The position numbers were made by a program, and so were the translations under genes. From positions 1,426,001-1,490,000 of the forward strand of contig NZ_JAVDYJ010000001.1 in NCBI RefSeq assembly GCF_031458395.1: DNA of 64,000 nt. The letters run 5' to 3'. The notes under the pieces were generated by a model. It did not search any database. It saw only the letters and a program-made list of their open reading frames with translations, and was not told where the DNA came from. Each line of letters begins with the position of its first letter. The first letter of the stretch is position 1. The DNA comes from Enteractinococcus fodinae. Lineage in GTDB: Bacteria > Actinomycetota > Actinomycetes > Actinomycetales > Micrococcaceae. Shown piece after piece: positions 60,923-64,000 of the stretch.

Positions 60923-62956
60923 TTAGCTATTGCGCGCGCGATATACCTTCTCGGGAATCGGGGCTTCGCCGGACGCGCGCTGGCGGCGATAGTACTCCAG
61001 GGCTTCTTCTTGGCGTTGCTGTTCGCTACCGCTGGTGATATCCATGCGCAGGTGGTTCTGGTTGAACCCGAAGGCATCAACGAGATCTTGAGCATGGGGA
61101 CGCAAACGTGCTGCTAATCGATTGGTGTACTGGCGTAAGGCCCGTGCTCGCTGCTGCGAGATGCGGCCATATTCGATAAACCAACCTAAGTCCCGTTCGA
61201 TTGTTGACAGCGCAAACAGATCTCGCATCCAGGTCATGATTTTGCGGGTGTCTTGGTCCTCAATGCGCTCTAATGCGTCAGTAAACGATTCCCACTGGAG
61301 TAGTTCAGCTTGAGATTTGGCCGCTTTGATCAGATCGTATTGATTCTCGTTGAAAACCTGTGCCTGTTCTGCTTGTGGTTTTTTGGCTACTGGACGCAGC
61401 GCATCGGCGACTTCCGCGACTTGGGTTCGGACTCGGTCGCTGAAGAGTTCGCGTTGGACTTCGGTGTCTTTCAACCACGCTGCGGAACGCCGATCTGAAC
61501 CGACATCGGTGACCTGTTGGACCACACGGCGTAGTCCGGATCGCTGGTACAGGCTGTGCTCGGCTCGTTCGGCGACGTAGCGGGTCAACACTTTGAATGA
61601 GCCATCGGCAAATTCTTTGGAGTAGTCTCCGAGCAGACGACGTCCTACAAGTTGCAGCAAGACGTTATTGTCGCCTTCGAAAGTCGTATAGATGTCGAGG
61701 TCATCGCGCAGCGCATTGAACCTGTTTTTGCCCGCAATGTATCCGGCGCCTCCGGTTGCTTCACGGGCCTCTTGATAGACATCCATGGCGTTCCAGGTGG
61801 TCACTGCTTTGATCCCGGCCGCTAGGGTTTCAAGCTCTTGACGATTTTCGTCGGTATCGTCTTCGCCCGAAAACACCTCATGAAATTTTACTAAGAGGTC
61901 GTTGGTCGTGAAGATATCGGCATAAGTGCGTGCCAGTCGATCGATCAGACGACGTTGGTGCAACCCGTAGTCTAGGAGTACTTGCTCCTCAATGTCGGAG
62001 GCGGCATTGAATTGGCGGCGTTGGTTGCCGTAGGTAATGGCACCGGTCATCGCCAGTGCGGAGGCATTCGCCGCCGTGAGTGCTAGGGAGACTCGCCCCT
62101 GAACGAGTGCACCGAGCATGGTGAAAAATCGGCGGCCCGATGAGGCGATGGGTGTGGTGTAGTCGCCATGTTGGTTGACGTGCCCGAGCTTATCGAGGAG
62201 ATTGGTACGCGGGATTCTTACATGGGTGAAGTGTAACCGGCCGTTATCCACGCCATTGAGCCCGCCCTTGACGCCGTCATCCTCACCGCCGACGCCGGGA
62301 AGGAAGTTACCTTCGTCGTCACGCAGGGGTACGAAGAAAGCGTGGACACCGTAATTGACATTCTTGGTGATGAGCTGAGCAAAGACAACGGCAGCTTTGC
62401 CGTGTAGGGCTGCGTTGCCCAGGTATTCTTTCCAAGCAGCCTTGAATGGCGTGTGGATTTCGAATTCGTCATCTTCGGGAATGTATGTGGCAGTCGTGCC
62501 AATGTTGCCCACGTCAGAGCCGTGACCGATCTCAGTCATGGCGTAGACGCCTGGCAGGTCCATGTTCAGCACGCCGGGTAACCACTTTTTGTGCTGTTCC
62601 TCGTTGCCGAGGCTCAAGATAGCCGAGCCGAATAGGCCCCACTGCACGCCACCTTTGATCTGCATGGATGGGTGAGCGTGGAACATCTCCGCGAAACCAG
62701 CGACGTTGGCGCCGGGATTTCCTTGGCCACCAAACTCTTTGGGGTAAGCCTTGCCGATGATATTGCGATCGACCAATTCGTGGAGCTGTTGAAGCGTAAG
62801 CTCCCGATGTTCTTCCTTGGTGACATTAAAGGGGTGGTGGAAGACGGGATCTTCCATGAGTTTGCGTACGTGTCGACGATCCTCAGCCCAGGGGCCAAGG
62901 ACATGTTCTAACAGTTCGTCGTGGTTGAGTTTTACATCCGTGTTGGTGGTAGGCAT
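60923..62956 (-). CDS. Acyl-CoA oxidase/dehydrogenase family flavoenzyme
   Basis: A 677-residue protein with the domain layout of peroxisomal-type acyl-CoA oxidases: N-terminal helical domain (KEFGGQGNPG), middle beta domain (YAMTEIGHGSDVGNIGTTATY, WKEYLGNAALHGKAAVVFAQL), FAD-binding GRRFFTMLGALVQGRVSLA, YQEAREATGGAGYIAGKNRF with a likely catalytic Glu in TTFEGDNNVL, and a long C-terminal helical domain absent from ordinary acyl-CoA dehydrogenases. It should introduce the trans-2 double bond in fatty-acid beta-oxidation; whether O2 or ETF is the acceptor cannot be told. Its ATG overlaps the TetR stop (TAATG). Confidence 0.9.
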   Translation of the reverse strand: MPTTNTDVKLNHDELLEHVLGPWAEDRRHVRKLMEDPVFHHPFNVTKEEHRELTLQQLHELVDRNIIGKAYPKEFGGQGNPGANVAGFAEMFHAHPSMQIKGGVQWGLFGSAILSLGNEEQHKKWLPGVLNMDLPGVYAMTEIGHGSDVGNIGTTATYIPEDDEFEIHTPFKAAWKEYLGNAALHGKAAVVFAQLITKNVNYGVHAFFVPLRDDEGNFLPGVGGEDDGVKGGLNGVDNGRLHFTHVRIPRTNLLDKLGHVNQHGDYTTPIASSGRRFFTMLGALVQGRVSLALTAANASALAMTGAITYGNQRRQFNAASDIEEQVLLDYGLHQRRLIDRLARTYADIFTTNDLLVKFHEVFSGEDDTDENRQELETLAAGIKAVTTWNAMDVYQEAREATGGAGYIAGKNRFNALRDDLDIYTTFEGDNNVLLQLVGRRLLGDYSKEFADGSFKVLTRYVAERAEHSLYQRSGLRRVVQQVTDVGSDRRSAAWLKDTEVQRELFSDRVRTQVAEVADALRPVAKKPQAEQAQVFNENQYDLIKAAKSQAELLQWESFTDALERIEDQDTRKIMTWMRDLFALSTIERDLGWFIEYGRISQQRARALRQYTNRLAARLRPHAQDLVDAFGFNQNHLRMDITSGSEQQRQEEALEYYRRQRASGEAPIPEKVYRARNS

Positions 62957-63600
62957 TAGTGCTCCTGAGGTTGTAGACGGGTTGCGTCAGTCGAGTCGAC
63001 ACCTGACAGCAACCAATCAGCAATATTGCGGGCCAGGTGTTCGGCTTTGGGACGGTCGGGCTGTTGCTTTTCCGCAATCCATTCTTCGCCGGCCGCCCGA
63101 ACGAATCCGACCGCCGCATTCGCCCAGTAGTAGGCCAAATTTTTGTCACCACCGTGCTGCTTATATTGCGGCGCGACCTGTTCCACGGCTCGTTGCAAAA
63201 ATTGCGCCATGTTCTTGCGAAAAATGGCCATCCCCGTAGGGATAGCGGTAGAGAAGTTGTAGACATTGGGGGATGAGTCCGCCAGCTGTAGATAAGACAG
63301 CACCATCGTGTAGAGCCCATCGTGAGCTGTACTGGCTGTCGAACCAGCTCGTTTCAGTTCGGCTTCCATAAAATCAATAGAAGCCTGAGCCACTGCCCGT
63401 TGAAGCCCTTGCTTGTCTTCGAAGTACCGGTAAAACACCGATTTAGAGGTGCCCGCATGCTGGGCAATCTCTTCCATGGACACTTCCGGGCCAATACTGT
63501 GGACAGCAGCACGTGCAGACTTAATAAGTTCGTTGCGGCGCTGACGACGGTGCGCATCCCAACGTGTATTGCGCCCGTCGGGGAGAGGTGTTGCAGACAT
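62956..63600 (-). CDS. TetR-family repressor of fatty-acid degradation genes
   Basis: A 214-residue TetR protein: the HTH lies at ~41-66 (VSMEEIAQHAGTSKSVFYRYFEDKQGL), then a ligand-binding helical domain. It is co-transcribed with the acyl-CoA oxidase gene (1-nt overlap) and divergent from a thiolase gene, so its ligand is probably a fatty acyl-CoA. The ATG at 63600 gives a normal N-terminus; the frame runs on to 63648 across the operator. No good SD; a leaderless or near-leaderless mRNA is likely. Confidence 0.9.
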   Translation of the reverse strand: MSATPLPDGRNTRWDAHRRQRRNELIKSARAAVHSIGPEVSMEEIAQHAGTSKSVFYRYFEDKQGLQRAVAQASIDFMEAELKRAGSTASTAHDGLYTMVLSYLQLADSSPNVYNFSTAIPTGMAIFRKNMAQFLQRAVEQVAPQYKQHGGDKNLAYYWANAAVGFVRAAGEEWIAEKQQPDRPKAEHLARNIADWLLSGVDSTDATRLQPQEH

Positions 63601-63601
63601 C

Positions 63602-63630
63602 TTCACGATACTGAGAGTATCAGGTAAAGT
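63602..63630 (+). promoter_or_regulatory. Thiolase promoter (TTCACG-N17-TAAAGT)
   Basis: -35 TTCACG (63602-63607) and -10 TAAAGT (63625-63630), 17 bp apart, give a start near 63637 and a ~47-nt leader. The palindrome at 63607-63621 fills the spacer. Confidence 0.55.
63607..63621. promoter_or_regulatory. Palindromic operator, probably bound by the adjacent TetR protein
   Basis: GATACT-GAG-AGTATC, perfect 6-bp arms around GAG, between the divergent TetR (63600) and thiolase (63684) starts and inside the thiolase promoter spacer. Binding there would block both directions. Assignment to this TetR protein is by location. Confidence 0.55.
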
Positions 63631-63683
63631 GAGTGTCCGTAAACACACCGAACCGTAACCACGACTATGTGAAAGAGACTCGA

Positions 63684-64000
63684 ATGACTTCTACACCCAC
63701 AACGGCAATAGCCGGAGGCTCCCTACGCCCAGCAGTGGTTGTCGGGGGCAACCGCATTCCATTCGCCCGGGCGCACGGAGCCTACGCCGGAGCATCGAAC
63801 CAAGACATGCTGACGTCAACGCTTGAGGGCTTAGTCGCCAGATTTGGCCTCCAAAATGCGCAGCTTGGTGAAGTCGTGGCTGGCGCAGTGATGAAACACT
63901 CGGCAGATTTTAACCTCTCTCGTGAAGCGGTTTTGGGCACCTCACTGGATGCACACACTCCAGCCCACGATGTGCAAACTGCTTGCGCTACCGGTATCGA
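63684..64000 (+). CDS. Acetyl-CoA acetyltransferase/3-ketoacyl-CoA thiolase, 5' part
   Basis: The first 105 residues of a thiolase, running off the window end. The frame from the ATG at 63684 gives RPAVVVGGNRIPFARAHGAY, a typical thiolase N-terminus, then SREAVLGTSL and DVQTACATG with the acyl-accepting Cys at residue 101. AAAGAGA precedes the ATG. The extended N-terminus and RIPFARAHGAY resemble FadI-type thiolases of beta-oxidation. It is transcribed away from the TetR-acyl-CoA oxidase operon and probably shares its regulator; a fadJ-type gene would be expected downstream. Confidence 0.9.
   Translation, partial: MTSTPTTAIAGGSLRPAVVVGGNRIPFARAHGAYAGASNQDMLTSTLEGLVARFGLQNAQLGEVVAGAVMKHSADFNLSREAVLGTSLDAHTPAHDVQTACATGI

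Overview
The window looks like one contiguous chromosomal stretch from an actinobacterium, most likely order Micrococcales and probably family Micrococcaceae. Protein sequences and gene order support this: a four-repeat RpsA without E. coli-style extra repeats, an exonuclease-dead PolA, WhiA, an Rpf/LysM resuscitation factor, the tkt/tal-ctaB-ctaA-ABC-sufR-sufBDC order shared with mycobacteria, DUF3099, a DUF222/HNH protein, and many GTG, TTG and leaderless starts. Base composition is moderate for the phylum. No phage, plasmid, IS element, CRISPR array, rRNA or tRNA was seen, so this is a core-genome region.

Layout. 1-9.8 kb: the 3' part of polA, rpsA, a membrane protein, a minus-strand block (yigZ, an RsmC-like methyltransferase, trpF), coaE and uvrB. 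9.8-20 kb: terC behind a manganese (yybP-ykoY) riboswitch, then mostly minus-strand accessory enzymes: a DUF222-HNH protein, a prolyl-aminopeptidase-like hydrolase, a GNAT protein, a large SKI2-like helicase, a Tam-like methyltransferase and an MBL hydrolase. 20-33 kb: uvrA, plsC, uvrC-rapZ-yvcK-whiA, sodA, pgk-tpiA-secG and an Rpf/LysM cell-wall hydrolase behind a long structured leader. 33-48.9 kb: tkt-tal (minus); ctaB and a lipoprotein (plus); ctaA and an ABC exporter (minus); sufR, sufB-sufD-sufC-sufT, an RNase HI fused to an RHH-like tail, and an ABC-F ATPase (plus). 48.9-58.2 kb: SURF1, a small Cys/His protein, DUF3099, fabG plus a second SDR, a SUFU-domain protein, serB, an ABC ATPase, TauE/SafE, a zinc-free L31, a membrane protein and a permuted lipoate ligase. 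58.1-64 kb: pepN, an acyl-CoA oxidase/dehydrogenase preceded by its TetR regulator, and the 5' end of a divergent thiolase.

Functional themes. All three UvrABC subunits lie within 16 kb, in separate transcription units. ctaB, ctaA and SURF1 together serve heme A synthesis and cytochrome oxidase assembly. SufR-SufBDC-SufT builds Fe-S clusters, but sufS and sufU are absent from the locus. The glycolytic/pentose cluster is trimmed: gap is missing before pgk, and zwf-opcA-pgl are missing between tal and secG. TetR, acyl-CoA oxidase and thiolase form a small fatty-acid degradation module with a palindromic operator inside the thiolase promoter.

The most interesting unexplained signals are the multi-helix leader with a possible anti-Shine-Dalgarno loop and the 11-bp-phased GATAACG repeat upstream of rpf, the RHH-like domain fused to RNase HI, the SDR next to FabG with an altered catalytic motif, a LexA-like box at the apparently leaderless uvrB promoter, and a recurrent leaderless promoter design (TANNNT 6-7 nt before the ATG).
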